64,000 nucleotides of DNA from Caenimonas sedimenti (lineage in GTDB: Bacteria > Pseudomonadota > Gammaproteobacteria > Burkholderiales > Burkholderiaceae_C): assembly GCF_007833165.1 (NCBI RefSeq), contig NZ_VOBQ01000004.1:186001-250000 (forward strand), given 5' to 3'. The notes beneath the pieces were generated by a model. It was not told the origin of the DNA. It worked only from the letters and a program-made list of their open reading frames with translations, and made no database searches. Shown here one piece after another: positions 17,220-25,297 of this stretch. Each line of letters begins with the position of its first letter. The first letter of the stretch is position 1. Both the position numbers and the translations under genes were made by a program.

Positions 17220-18953
17220 ATGAGCTCATCCGCGCCCGTGATCGCCCTCGGCACCCCCGATTCCCTCCGGGCGTCGTTCAAGCGCGCGTCCCAGCCCAAG
17301 GGCCGGCAGGCGGAGGACGCGGCCCGCGCCGAAGTGCGCGCGCTCCTCGGGTCTCCGGCCGCCGGCCACCCGGCCGCGCTCCTGATCCAGCATCTGCACA
17401 GCCTCAACGACCATTGGGGCGGCCTGCACACCGCCCACCTGGCCGCGCTGGCCGCGGAGATGAACCTGCCGATGGCGCAGGTCTACGAGGTCGCCAGCTT
17501 CTATCACCACTTCGACGTGGTTTATGAGGGGGAACAACCCGCGGCCCTGACGGTGCGCGTGTGCGAGGGCCTGTCCTGCGAGATGGCCGGCGCGCGTGCG
17601 TTGCTCGCGCAGTTGCCGGCGCTGCTCGGGCCGGACGTGCGCGTGATCGCGGCGCCCTGCATCGGCCGTTGCGAGCAGGCGCCCGCTGCGCTGGTTGGCC
17701 AGGTTGCCGTGCCGCATGCCAGCCCGGAGGCCGTGCTGAACACGCTGGTGGCGGAAGGCCAGCAGCCCGCGGGGCGCATTGGCGCCGCCCGTGGCGAATG
17801 CGAGATCATCGATTACGACGCCTATCGTGCCGGCGGCGGCTATTCGCTGGCGGCGGCCGTCGTCCATGGCGAAGAGGATGCCGAAGAGATCCTGCGCACC
17901 ATGGAGGCCTCCGGCCTGCGCGGGCTGGGCGGCGCGGGCTTTCCGGCCGGGCGCAAGTGGCGCATCGTGCGCGAGCAGCCGGCGCCCCGCTACATGGCCG
18001 TGAACATCGACGAGGGCGAGCCGGGCACCTTCAAGGACCGGCACTACCTCGAAAGCGACCCGCACCGGTTCCTGGAGGGCATGCTGGTCGCCGCGCAGGT
18101 GGCAGGCACCGAGGCGATCTACCTCTACCTGCGCGACGAATACCACGACTGCCGCGTGATGCTGGAGAGGGAACTCGCGAAGCTGCAGGCCAACCCGCCG
18201 TGCCCGTTGCCGCGCATCGAGTTGCGCAGGGGCGCCGGCGCCTACATCTGCGGCGAAGAGTCCGCGATGATCGAGAGCATCGAAGGCAAGCGGGGTGAGC
18301 CGCGCATGCGGCCGCCCTACATCGCGCAGACGGGGCTGTTCGGCCGCCCGACCCTGGAACACAACCTCGAAACGCTGCACTGGGTGCGCGACATCGTCGA
18401 GCGCGGCCCGGACTGGTTCGGCTCGCATGGCCGCCGCGGCCGCAAGGGCCTCCGTTCGTTCAGCGTCAGCGGGCGCGTCGCCCGACCGGGCGTCAAGCTG
18501 GCGCCGGCCGGCATCAGCGTGCGCGAGCTGATCGACGAGTATTGCGGCGGGATGATCGACGGCCACGAGCTCTACGCCTACCTGCCGGGGGGCGCTTCGG
18601 GCGGCATCCTGCCAGAGTCGCTGGCCGACCTGCCGCTGGACTTCGACACCTTGCAGCCCCACGGCTGTTTCATCGGGTCGGCCGCCGTCATCGTGCTCAG
18701 CCAGCACGACCGCGCCCGCGACGCGGCACTGAACATGATGCGTTTCTTCGCTCACGAGAGCTGCGGCCAGTGCACGCCGTGTCGCGCCGGCACCGCCAAG
18801 GCCGCCTTGCTGATGGAAGCGCCCCGGTGGGACCACGAGACGCTCGAGGACATCAACCAGGTGATGGCCGACGCCTCCATCTGCGGCCTGGGCCAGGCGG
18901 CGCCCAACCCGGTGCGCTGCGTGCAGCAGTACTTTCCGCATGAAGTCGCGTGA
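17220..18953 (+). CDS. fdwB: NAD-dependent formate dehydrogenase beta subunit, fused NuoE/NuoF-like
   Basis: 577 residues that join two modules normally separate in complex I. Residues about 35-175 are a NuoE-like thioredoxin fold with [2Fe-2S] cysteines C115, C120, C147 and C151. Residues about 185-577 are NuoF-like, with the NADH/FMN motif GLRGLGGAGFPAGRKW (232-247), the GAGAYICGEESA segment and a [4Fe-4S] site at C515-x2-C518-x2-C521 plus a later Cys (SICGLG). It passes electrons from the alpha subunit to NAD+. The fused architecture matches the tungsten-type FDH1 (FdwB) of Methylorubrum rather than the FdsGB pair. Alpha follows 88 bases downstream. Whether the metal is W or Mo cannot be read from sequence. 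Confidence 0.9.
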   Translation: MSSSAPVIALGTPDSLRASFKRASQPKGRQAEDAARAEVRALLGSPAAGHPAALLIQHLHSLNDHWGGLHTAHLAALAAEMNLPMAQVYEVASFYHHFDVVYEGEQPAALTVRVCEGLSCEMAGARALLAQLPALLGPDVRVIAAPCIGRCEQAPAALVGQVAVPHASPEAVLNTLVAEGQQPAGRIGAARGECEIIDYDAYRAGGGYSLAAAVVHGEEDAEEILRTMEASGLRGLGGAGFPAGRKWRIVREQPAPRYMAVNIDEGEPGTFKDRHYLESDPHRFLEGMLVAAQVAGTEAIYLYLRDEYHDCRVMLERELAKLQANPPCPLPRIELRRGAGAYICGEESAMIESIEGKRGEPRMRPPYIAQTGLFGRPTLEHNLETLHWVRDIVERGPDWFGSHGRRGRKGLRSFSVSGRVARPGVKLAPAGISVRELIDEYCGGMIDGHELYAYLPGGASGGILPESLADLPLDFDTLQPHGCFIGSAAVIVLSQHDRARDAALNMMRFFAHESCGQCTPCRAGTAKAALLMEAPRWDHETLEDINQVMADASICGLGQAAPNPVRCVQQYFPHEVA

Positions 18954-18973
18954 TCTTGATCGCGGTCAAGATC
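18952..18973. promoter_or_regulatory. Palindrome between fdwB and fdwA
   Basis: Perfect eight-base arms GATCTTGA and TCAAGATC around six bases, overlapping the fdwB stop codon. No T-run follows, so a terminator is unlikely. It could be an operator or a processing stem controlling the alpha:beta ratio. Confidence 0.45.
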
Positions 18974-19030
18974 GGGGAAAATTCTTGCGTCGATGAAGAG
19001 AAGGCCGAGGTGCCAGCCCCGGCCTGACCG

Positions 19031-19036
19031 GACAAT
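19031..19036 (+). promoter_or_regulatory. Possible -10 hexamer just upstream of fdwA
   Basis: GACAAT lies five bases before the fdwA ATG and there is no Shine-Dalgarno close to the start. If used, the transcript would be almost leaderless. Confidence 0.35.
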
Positions 19037-19041
19037 GTCTC

Positions 19042-21840
19042 ATGAACGCCCGTGACATCCCCCTCGTCGAGTTTTCCCTGGATGGGCAGCCCATCCAGGC
19101 GCTGCAGGGCGAAACCATCCTGCAGGCGGCCGAGCGCGCGGGCGTCGAGATTCCCCGGCTTTGCTACAAGCCAGGCTACCGCCCCGACGGCAACTGCCGC
19201 GCCTGCGTCGTCGAGATCTCGGGTGAGCGCGTCCTCGCGCCGAGCTGCTGCCGCGCGGTGACACCCGGCATGGAAGTGAAGGCCACCAGCGACCGCGCCC
19301 GCAAGAGCCAGAAGATGGTGCTCGAACTGCTGCTGGCCGACATGCCGGACCGGGGCCACAAATGGCTGGGCGACGACCCCTGGCGGCCGCACGGCGAGCT
19401 GAGCGATTGGGCGCAGCGCATGGACGTCGCCCCGCGTGCCGCGCTCACCGCCTTGCGCCGCGACCAGCCCGCGCCCGACGCCTCGCATCCCGCGATGCTG
19501 GTCAACCTCGACGCCTGCATCCAGTGCACGCGCTGCGTGCGGGCCTGCCGCGAGGAGCAGGTGAACGACGTGATCGGCTACGCGCTGCGCGGGGCGGACA
19601 GCAAGATCGTCTTCGACCTCGACGACCCCATGGGCGCCAGCACCTGCGTGGCCTGCGGCGAATGCGTGCAGGCCTGTCCCACCGGCGCGCTGATGCCGAA
19701 GACCCTGGTCGGCTCGCAGAAGGTCGATCGCGAAGTCAAATCCGTCTGCCCGTTCTGCGGCGTCGGCTGCCAGGTCACCTACAAGGTGCGGGACAACAAG
19801 ATCGTCGGCGTCGATGGACGCGACGGCCCGGCCAACCACGACCGCCTGTGCGTCAAGGGCCGATTCGGCTTCGACTACGCGCACCACCCGCATCGTCTCC
19901 GGCTTCCGCTGATCCGCAAGCCTGGTGTCCCCAAGGACCCCAACGTGCAACGGGACAGCGCCCGCTGGCAGGAGGTCTTCCGCGAAGCGACCTGGGACGA
20001 AGCCCTGGACCTGGCCGCCGGCCGGCTGAAGGACTTGCGCGACCGCCATGGCGCCAAGTCGCTGGCGGGCTTCGGTTCCGCCAAAGGCACGAACGAAGAG
20101 GCCTACCTGTTCCAGAAGCTGGTGCGCACCGGCTTCGGCAGCAACAACGTGGACCACTGCACGCGGCTTTGCCATGCGTCGAGCGTGGCCGCGCTGCTGG
20201 AAGGCGTGGGATCCGGCGCCGTCAGCAACCAGGTGAGCGACGTCGGCCTGGCCGAACTGGTGCTCGTGATCGGCTCCAACCCGACCTCGAACCACCCCGT
20301 GGCCGCCACCTGGATGAAGAACGCGGCCAAGGCCGGCACGAAGATCGTGCTGGCCGACCCGCGCATCACCGACATCGGCAAGCATGCCTGGCGCGTGCTG
20401 CAGTTCAAGCCCGACACGGATGTCGCGCTGCTGAACGCGATGATCCACACCATCATCGAAGAAGGCTTGGCCGACCGCGCCTTCCTGGAAGCGCGCGCCA
20501 CCAACTTCGACGCCTTGCGGGCCGGCGTGCATGCGTTCGCGCCGGAGCAGATGGAAGCGGTCTGTGGCATTCCAGCCGCCAGGATCCGCGAAGTGGCGCG
20601 CGCCTTCGCCACCGCCAAGTCCGCCATGATCCTGTGGGGCATGGGCATCAGCCAGCACGTGCACGGCACCGACAACGCGCGCTGCCTGATCGCGCTGTGC
20701 AGCGTCGCCGGGCAGATTGGCAAGCCGGGCAGCGGGCTGCATCCGCTGCGCGGGCAAAACAACGTGCAGGGCGCCAGCGACGCCGGGCTCATCCCGATGA
20801 TGCTGCCCAACTACCAGCGCGTGGACAACGCGCAGGCGCATTCCTGGTTCGAGAACTTCTGGGGCACTTCGCTCGATGCCAAGCCTGGCTACACGGTCGT
20901 CGAGATCATGCACAAGGCGCTGGCGCCGGACAGCGACCCGCACAAGGTGCGGGGCATGTACGTCATGGGCGAGAACCCCGCCATGAGCGACCCCGACCTG
21001 AACCATGCGCGCGATGCGCTGGCCGCACTCGAGCACCTGGTGGTGCAGGACATCTTCCTGACCGAAACGGCGTGGCTGGCGGATGTGGTCCTGCCGGCCA
21101 CCGCCTGGCCGGAGAAGACGGGCACCGTCACCAACACCGACCGCATCGTTCAACTGGGCCGCAAGGCGATCGACCCGCCGGGCGAGGCCAAGCCGGACCT
21201 GTGGCTGATCCAGCAGCTGGCGGCCCGGTTCGGCTTGCCGTGGCACTACCCCGGCGAGGACGACGGCGTGGCCGCGGTCTACGAGGAAATGCGGCAGGCG
21301 ATGCATGAAGCGATCGCCGGCATCACCTGGGACCGCCTGCAGCGCGAAGGCAGCGTCACCTACCCCTGCCTGGGCGAGGACGACCCGGGGCAGTCCATCG
21401 TCTTCACCACCAGTTTCCCCACCAGCGACGGCCGGGTGCACCTGGTGCCCGCCGGGCTGGTCCGCGGCGACGAACCGCCGGACGCGGAGTTCCCCCTGGT
21501 GCTGATCACGGGCCGCCTGCTGGAGCACTGGCACACCGGCAGCATGACGCGGCGCTCCAGGGTGCTGGACGCCATCGAGCCCACCGCCACGGCCACGCTC
21601 AATGGCCGCGAACTGCGCCGCCTCGGCCTGGCCGCCGGCCAGCGCGTGCAACTGCAATCGCGCCGCGGCGAGTTGCTGTGCGAAGTGCGGCGCGACGACG
21701 GCACGCCGGATGGCAGCGTGTTCATGCCCTTCGCGTTCGTCGAGGCGGCGGCGAACCTGCTCACCAACGCGGCGCTCGACCCCTTCGGCAAGATCCCCGA
21801 GTTCAAGTACTGCGCCGTCCGTCTGGCCGCGCTCGCCTGA
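19042..21840 (+). CDS. fdwA: NAD-dependent formate dehydrogenase alpha subunit (Mo/W-bis-PGD)
   Basis: 932-residue cytoplasmic catalytic subunit oxidising formate to CO2. In order: a [2Fe-2S] ferredoxin domain (C41, C52, C55, C69 or C70); two ferredoxin-type [4Fe-4S] clusters (C159/162/165/169 and C202/205/208/212); the [4Fe-4S] of the catalytic domain (C236, C239, C243, C270); and the bis-MGD dehydrogenase domain. The metal ligand is C377 followed by H378 in the motif HCTRLCHASS, so it is a cysteine and not a selenocysteine enzyme. No Tat signal is present, in keeping with a soluble NAD-linked enzyme. A molybdopterin-dinucleotide binding domain lies at the C-terminus. A dedicated fdhD was not seen in the window. 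Confidence 0.93.
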   Translation: MNARDIPLVEFSLDGQPIQALQGETILQAAERAGVEIPRLCYKPGYRPDGNCRACVVEISGERVLAPSCCRAVTPGMEVKATSDRARKSQKMVLELLLADMPDRGHKWLGDDPWRPHGELSDWAQRMDVAPRAALTALRRDQPAPDASHPAMLVNLDACIQCTRCVRACREEQVNDVIGYALRGADSKIVFDLDDPMGASTCVACGECVQACPTGALMPKTLVGSQKVDREVKSVCPFCGVGCQVTYKVRDNKIVGVDGRDGPANHDRLCVKGRFGFDYAHHPHRLRLPLIRKPGVPKDPNVQRDSARWQEVFREATWDEALDLAAGRLKDLRDRHGAKSLAGFGSAKGTNEEAYLFQKLVRTGFGSNNVDHCTRLCHASSVAALLEGVGSGAVSNQVSDVGLAELVLVIGSNPTSNHPVAATWMKNAAKAGTKIVLADPRITDIGKHAWRVLQFKPDTDVALLNAMIHTIIEEGLADRAFLEARATNFDALRAGVHAFAPEQMEAVCGIPAARIREVARAFATAKSAMILWGMGISQHVHGTDNARCLIALCSVAGQIGKPGSGLHPLRGQNNVQGASDAGLIPMMLPNYQRVDNAQAHSWFENFWGTSLDAKPGYTVVEIMHKALAPDSDPHKVRGMYVMGENPAMSDPDLNHARDALAALEHLVVQDIFLTETAWLADVVLPATAWPEKTGTVTNTDRIVQLGRKAIDPPGEAKPDLWLIQQLAARFGLPWHYPGEDDGVAAVYEEMRQAMHEAIAGITWDRLQREGSVTYPCLGEDDPGQSIVFTTSFPTSDGRVHLVPAGLVRGDEPPDAEFPLVLITGRLLEHWHTGSMTRRSRVLDAIEPTATATLNGRELRRLGLAAGQRVQLQSRRGELLCEVRRDDGTPDGSVFMPFAFVEAAANLLTNAALDPFGKIPEFKYCAVRLAALA

Positions 21841-21894
21841 GGCGCCCGCGCCTCCGCGTTTTCGTGATGGTTGCCGCACCCTCGTTGCCCGGCG

Positions 21895-21906
21895 GTCCAA
21901 ATGGAC
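21895..21906. promoter_or_regulatory. Palindrome GTCC-AAAT-GGAC, candidate response-regulator site
   Basis: Lies 64 bases upstream of the small Cys protein start. With its flank it reads GTCCAAATGGACTA, matching all but one base of the site at 24708-24721 next to the response-regulator gene. This suggests one DNA-binding protein for both promoters. Confidence 0.5.
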
Positions 21907-21969
21907 TATAGGTCGCGGGCCGCGGCCGTCCTAGCATCGGCTCTCCATCAACCCCCAGGAGCAGCCTTC

Positions 21970-22233
21970 ATGAAGATCGTCCAAGCCCTCGCCCTCGCCG
22001 CTTTCGCGTTCGCCGCCGCCGCACCCGCCGTCGCCGGGCCGGACGACGAGAAGTGGATCAAGCAGTGCCAGCACGACAACCGCAACGAAGGCGCCAAGCC
22101 CGAAGTCGTCACCAAGTACTGCACCTGCATGAACGACAAGATGGACAACAACGAGACCCGTTCCATCACGCAGTGGGAAAAGGCGAACCCGAACGCCGCC
22201 AAGGCGTGCAGCGCGCAGGCCGGCTGGAAGTAA
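21970..22233 (+). CDS. Small exported four-cysteine protein, copy A (unknown family)
   Basis: 87 residues: signal peptide (about 1-22, ending PAVAG) and a mature part of about 65 residues. Four cysteines have the spacing C-x17-C-x-C-x26-C and the chain ends AGWK. I do not recognise a named family. The paralogue at 56961-57287 aligns without gaps over 63 residues with 37 identities, including all cysteines, the KYCTCMND core and the GWK end. Both copies lie tail-to-tail with a DLRQP-type histidine kinase, 14 bases apart here. A periplasmic redox, metal or sensing role is inference. The start follows CAGGAGC. The frame is open upstream to 21871 but the ATG at 21970 begins the signal peptide. 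Confidence 0.85.
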   Translation: MKIVQALALAAFAFAAAAPAVAGPDDEKWIKQCQHDNRNEGAKPEVVTKYCTCMNDKMDNNETRSITQWEKANPNAAKACSAQAGWK

Positions 22234-22247
22234 AGCGATGGTCCGGC

Positions 22248-24041
22248 CTACTCGTCGCCGTGTAGTACCCGGGCCAGCGCGTTGTACAGGTCGGTGGGCG
22301 CCACCGGCTTGTGCAGCAGCGGAACGCCACTGGCGGCGGCTTCGCGTAGCCGGTCGGGCGCCGTGTCGCCTGTGATCAGCAGCGCGGGGATCGCCCGCCC
22401 CGCGCCGGCCTGCACTTCCGCGCGCACCGCGGCGATCGCGTCGGCTCCGGTGCGCGGCCCGCGCAGCCGGTAGTCGCTCACCACCACATCCGGGCAGCGC
22501 CCGCGGACCAGCGCCAGGGCTTCATCGATGCCTTCGGCGGCGTCGCATTCACACCCCCATTCCCGCAGCAGGCGCCGCATGCCGTCGCGCACCGATTCGT
22601 CATCGTCGATGAACAGCACCCGCACACCCGGCAAGCCCGCGGTGTCGGAAGACGGCGCCGCCGGCTGCACGGGTGGCACGGTGACGGTCGCCGCGACCGG
22701 CACCCGCAAGCGGAAGACGCTGCCACGCCCCGGCTGCGACTGCAGGCCCAGTGGGTGCCCCAGCGCCTGCGCCATCCCCTGCGCGATCGCCAACCCCAGG
22801 CCAAGGCCCTTGTGGCGTTCGCGCGCCGCGTTGCCGAGCTGGTGGAACTCCCGGAACACGTCCTTCTGGTGCGATGGCGCGATGCCGATGCCGGTGTCCC
22901 ACACCTCCAGCACGGCATCGCGGCCGCGCCGCCGGCAGCCGATCAGCACGCCGCCGCTCTCGGTGTAGCGGATGGCGTTGCTGACCAGGTTGCGCAGGAT
23001 CTGTTCGACCAGCGCGGGGTCGGAATCCAGCACCACCCCCGTCTCGCGGCAGCGGAAGACGATCCCCTTGGCATCCGCTTGCGGCGCCAGGTCGTTCTCG
23101 ATCTTGTTCAGGACCGGCTGCAGCGCGAAGGCGCGCACCACCGGCTGCACCACGCCGGCCTCGATGCGCGAGAAGTCCAGCAGCGTGTCGAGCATCTCCG
23201 CCGAAGCCTGCGAAGCCGCGCTGGCGCTGGTCAGCACCTGGCGCTGCGTCTCCGTCAGCGCGGAGCGCGCCAGCACGCCGAGGAACAGGCCTTCCGCGTG
23301 GATCGGCTGCCGCAGGTCGTGACTGGCGGCGGCCAGGAATTTCGACTTGGCGAGATTGGCGTCCTCGGCCTTGCGGTGCGCGGCCCGCGCGTTCTCCGTC
23401 TCCACGTGCAGCCGCTCGATCAGCTCCCGGTTCTCGAAGCGCAGGCGGATCGCACCGTGGATGGCGCGGCCGGTGTTGCGCGCCTGCCCGAGCAGCATGC
23501 CGAAATACAGCACGGCGATGATGGCCAGGGCGTTGTAGGCCGGGTCGCCCAGCAGCCAGATCTTCGGCACGAAAGCAAGCAGCATGCAGCTGACGAAGAT
23601 CAGGAACACCATCGGCACCGCGGCCAGCGAGGCCAGCGCGCTGCCGACCACACCGGCGATCGTGGCGATCACCAGCACCGCTTCGGCGATGGTTGCCCAG
23701 TCGAGCGTGATCCAGGGCAGCGTCCCCCAGATGGCGCCGTCCAGCGCGTTGAGAAAGGTGAGCCAGGCGGCCAGCCGGTAGACGTCCTCCACCGGCACGT
23801 CGCCGCGCAGGCGCCGCCGCGCGTCCCAGGCGCAGAAGAGCTTGAGCGTCATCTGGATGACGCACCAGGCCAGGAGGTATTGCCAGTTCTCGTCGTCCTG
23901 CAACACCACGAACAGCACGATCAGCAGCAGGAAGGTCGGGATGACGGTGACGCTGACGTTCGACAGCACCAGGCGCAGCTGTTCCGCCAGCGTCCGGGGT
24001 TCGGCCAGGCGGAACAGGCTGCCCGGCGGGGCGTCCGTCAC
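22248..24041 (-). CDS. Membrane hybrid histidine kinase with C-terminal receiver
   Basis: 597 residues. About six hydrophobic helices (33-185) form an uncharacterised membrane sensor, followed by a coiled segment, the phospho-acceptor H241 in AASHDLRQPIHAEGLF, an ATPase domain (N box around N355, G1 DTGIGI at 382-387, G2 GLGLGLA) and a receiver domain with phospho-acceptor D523. The start is a GTG at 24041 whose bases overlap the stop of the response-regulator gene (GTGA at 24038-24041). This fits translational coupling and rejects the longer frame to 24212. It should phosphorylate the LuxR-type regulator encoded upstream. The signal is unknown; position between two formate dehydrogenase clusters hints at formate or redox state. 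Confidence 0.9.
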   Translation of the reverse strand: MTDAPPGSLFRLAEPRTLAEQLRLVLSNVSVTVIPTFLLLIVLFVVLQDDENWQYLLAWCVIQMTLKLFCAWDARRRLRGDVPVEDVYRLAAWLTFLNALDGAIWGTLPWITLDWATIAEAVLVIATIAGVVGSALASLAAVPMVFLIFVSCMLLAFVPKIWLLGDPAYNALAIIAVLYFGMLLGQARNTGRAIHGAIRLRFENRELIERLHVETENARAAHRKAEDANLAKSKFLAAASHDLRQPIHAEGLFLGVLARSALTETQRQVLTSASAASQASAEMLDTLLDFSRIEAGVVQPVVRAFALQPVLNKIENDLAPQADAKGIVFRCRETGVVLDSDPALVEQILRNLVSNAIRYTESGGVLIGCRRRGRDAVLEVWDTGIGIAPSHQKDVFREFHQLGNAARERHKGLGLGLAIAQGMAQALGHPLGLQSQPGRGSVFRLRVPVAATVTVPPVQPAAPSSDTAGLPGVRVLFIDDDESVRDGMRRLLREWGCECDAAEGIDEALALVRGRCPDVVVSDYRLRGPRTGADAIAAVRAEVQAGAGRAIPALLITGDTAPDRLREAAASGVPLLHKPVAPTDLYNALARVLHGDE

Positions 24042-24655
24042 GCGACCAGGCCCAGGCGGCGGGCGGCGAAGGCGGCCTGGGACCGGCTGGAGACCTGCAG
24101 GAAAGCCAAGGTGGCCTGGACGTGCCCACGCACGGTGTTCTCGGACAGGGCGAGCCGGCGGCCAATGGCCTTGTTGGACAGTCCCTGGCACATCAGGTCC
24201 AGCACTTCGCACTGGCGCGGCGTGAGCCGCTGGCGCTCGCCGCCGGGCGCCGCGGGGGGCACGGGCGGATTCGGCGTGGGCGCGTCACCACGCAGCAAGG
24301 GTACGACCAGCGCGAGGATCTGTTCGGCGGTGCCGGCCTTGGACATGAAGGCGGCGGCGCCGCGCTCCGTGGCTTGCCGCACGACCTCGGGCGTGGCCTC
24401 GGACGACAGCATCACCACCCGCGCCCGCGGCCATTTGCGGCGCAGCATGCCGACGCCCTCCAGGCCGCTGAGCCCCCCGAGGCGGATGTCGAGCAGCACC
24501 ACCTCGGGCGCAGGGCCTTCGTGCCGCATGGCCTCCTCGAGCGAGGCGGCCTCGTCGATGCGCAGGCCCGGGATCCCCATGACCAGCACCATCCGCAGGC
24601 CCGAGCGGAACAGGGCATGGTCGTCGACCAGGAACACGCGGGGATCATCTGCCAT
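24038..24655 (-). CDS. LuxR/NarL-type response regulator
   Basis: 205 residues: receiver domain (about 5-120) with acidic pocket D11/D12 and phospho-acceptor D56, a Pro-rich linker (about 125-138), and a LuxR-type helix-turn-helix (about 142-200; LTPRQCEVLDLMCQGLSNKA). It is the likely partner of the overlapping kinase gene. Its gene is divergent from the DUF3305-fdh operon. The 96-base region between them contains a palindrome repeated near the small Cys protein gene, so autoregulation plus control of both loci is plausible. LuxR-type systems controlling C1 oxidation are known in alphaproteobacteria (FlhSR, RfdRS), which supports but does not prove this role. Confidence 0.9.
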   Translation of the reverse strand: MADDPRVFLVDDHALFRSGLRMVLVMGIPGLRIDEAASLEEAMRHEGPAPEVVLLDIRLGGLSGLEGVGMLRRKWPRARVVMLSSEATPEVVRQATERGAAAFMSKAGTAEQILALVVPLLRGDAPTPNPPVPPAAPGGERQRLTPRQCEVLDLMCQGLSNKAIGRRLALSENTVRGHVQATLAFLQVSSRSQAAFAARRLGLVA

Positions 24656-24698
24656 GCCGCATTAGATCGCCGCGGGACGTCGTCCGCAACGGATCGGG

Positions 24699-24738
24699 CC
24701 CCATTCAGTCCGAATGGACTAGGTGCGCGCGAATGGGG
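24699..24738. promoter_or_regulatory. Candidate operator in the divergent regulator/fdh promoter
   Basis: Core palindrome AGTCC-GAAT-GGACT at 24707-24720, flanked by CCCCATTC (24699-24706) and GAATGGGG (24731-24738), so the GAATGG half-site occurs three times. The core centre lies about 38 bases before the DUF3305 start, a position suited to activation if that transcript is leaderless. Confidence 0.5.
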
Positions 24739-24739
24739 C

Positions 24740-24745
24740 TAAAGT
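24740..24745 (+). promoter_or_regulatory. Possible -10 hexamer for the DUF3305-fdh operon
   Basis: TAAAGT ends six bases before the ATG at 24752 and no Shine-Dalgarno is visible. It lies 20 bases after the core palindrome. Confidence 0.4.
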
Positions 24746-24751
24746 GCTGGC

Positions 24752-25297
24752 ATGACCGCTCGCCCCAGCCTCCAAGTCGCCGTCGTCATGCGCCGCGTGC
24801 GCATCGACAACCGCTGGCAGCCCTGGCGCTGGGAGCTGGCGGAGGTGGTGATGCACGAGCCCGCCTTCGGCAGCGCGCCGCGCCTGCTGGGCAAGAGCGA
24901 TGCGGAAGAGCGCTGGCTGCATCCGGGCTACACGGTCGAACTGTTCCGCGACGACGCCGAGGGGTACTACCTGAACGTGACGACCGAGGCGCCATGCTGG
25001 TTCGTGCTGTGGCGCATGGAGGAGGAGGCCGGCATCACCGACGAGCCGATCCCGCTGCCCACGGCCGTGAGCCTGAGCTACCACGACGCCGGCCGCTGGC
25101 TCGATGCGCAGGAAACGGTCGAACAGGTGCCGGCGCCGGCCGATGTCGTCGAGTGGGTGCGCGCCTTTGCCGAGGAGCACTACGTCCCGGAGCCCAAGCG
25201 GCGCAAGCGCCCGGAGAGCTTCAAGCCCCTGCAGGACCGCTTCGGCAATCCGGCATCGGTGAGCACGGAGAAGAAATTCGGGGGCGGCCATGGGTGA
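24752..25297 (+). CDS. DUF3305 protein, formate dehydrogenase-associated
   Basis: 181 residues, no signal peptide or membrane helix. The opening QVAVVMRRVRIDNRWQPWRW and the WFVLWRMEEE segment are typical of DUF3305, a family that occurs next to DUF3306 and respiratory formate dehydrogenase genes in proteobacteria. No biochemical role is established; a cytoplasmic assembly function is inferred from linkage. Its stop region overlaps the DUF3306 start by eight bases (25290-25297). It is probably the first gene of a ten-gene operon running to 34544. Confidence 0.85.
   Translation: MTARPSLQVAVVMRRVRIDNRWQPWRWELAEVVMHEPAFGSAPRLLGKSDAEERWLHPGYTVELFRDDAEGYYLNVTTEAPCWFVLWRMEEEAGITDEPIPLPTAVSLSYHDAGRWLDAQETVEQVPAPADVVEWVRAFAEEHYVPEPKRRKRPESFKPLQDRFGNPASVSTEKKFGGGHG

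Noticed and set aside
20157..20180. Selenocysteine (in-frame TGA) in the formate dehydrogenases
   Set aside because: Both alpha subunits have ordinary cysteine codons at the metal-ligand position (C377 and C216) and no in-frame TGA.
18853..21900. Long minus-strand frame opposite fdwA
   Set aside because: Same cause: a shadow of a high-GC coding region with no recognisable protein.
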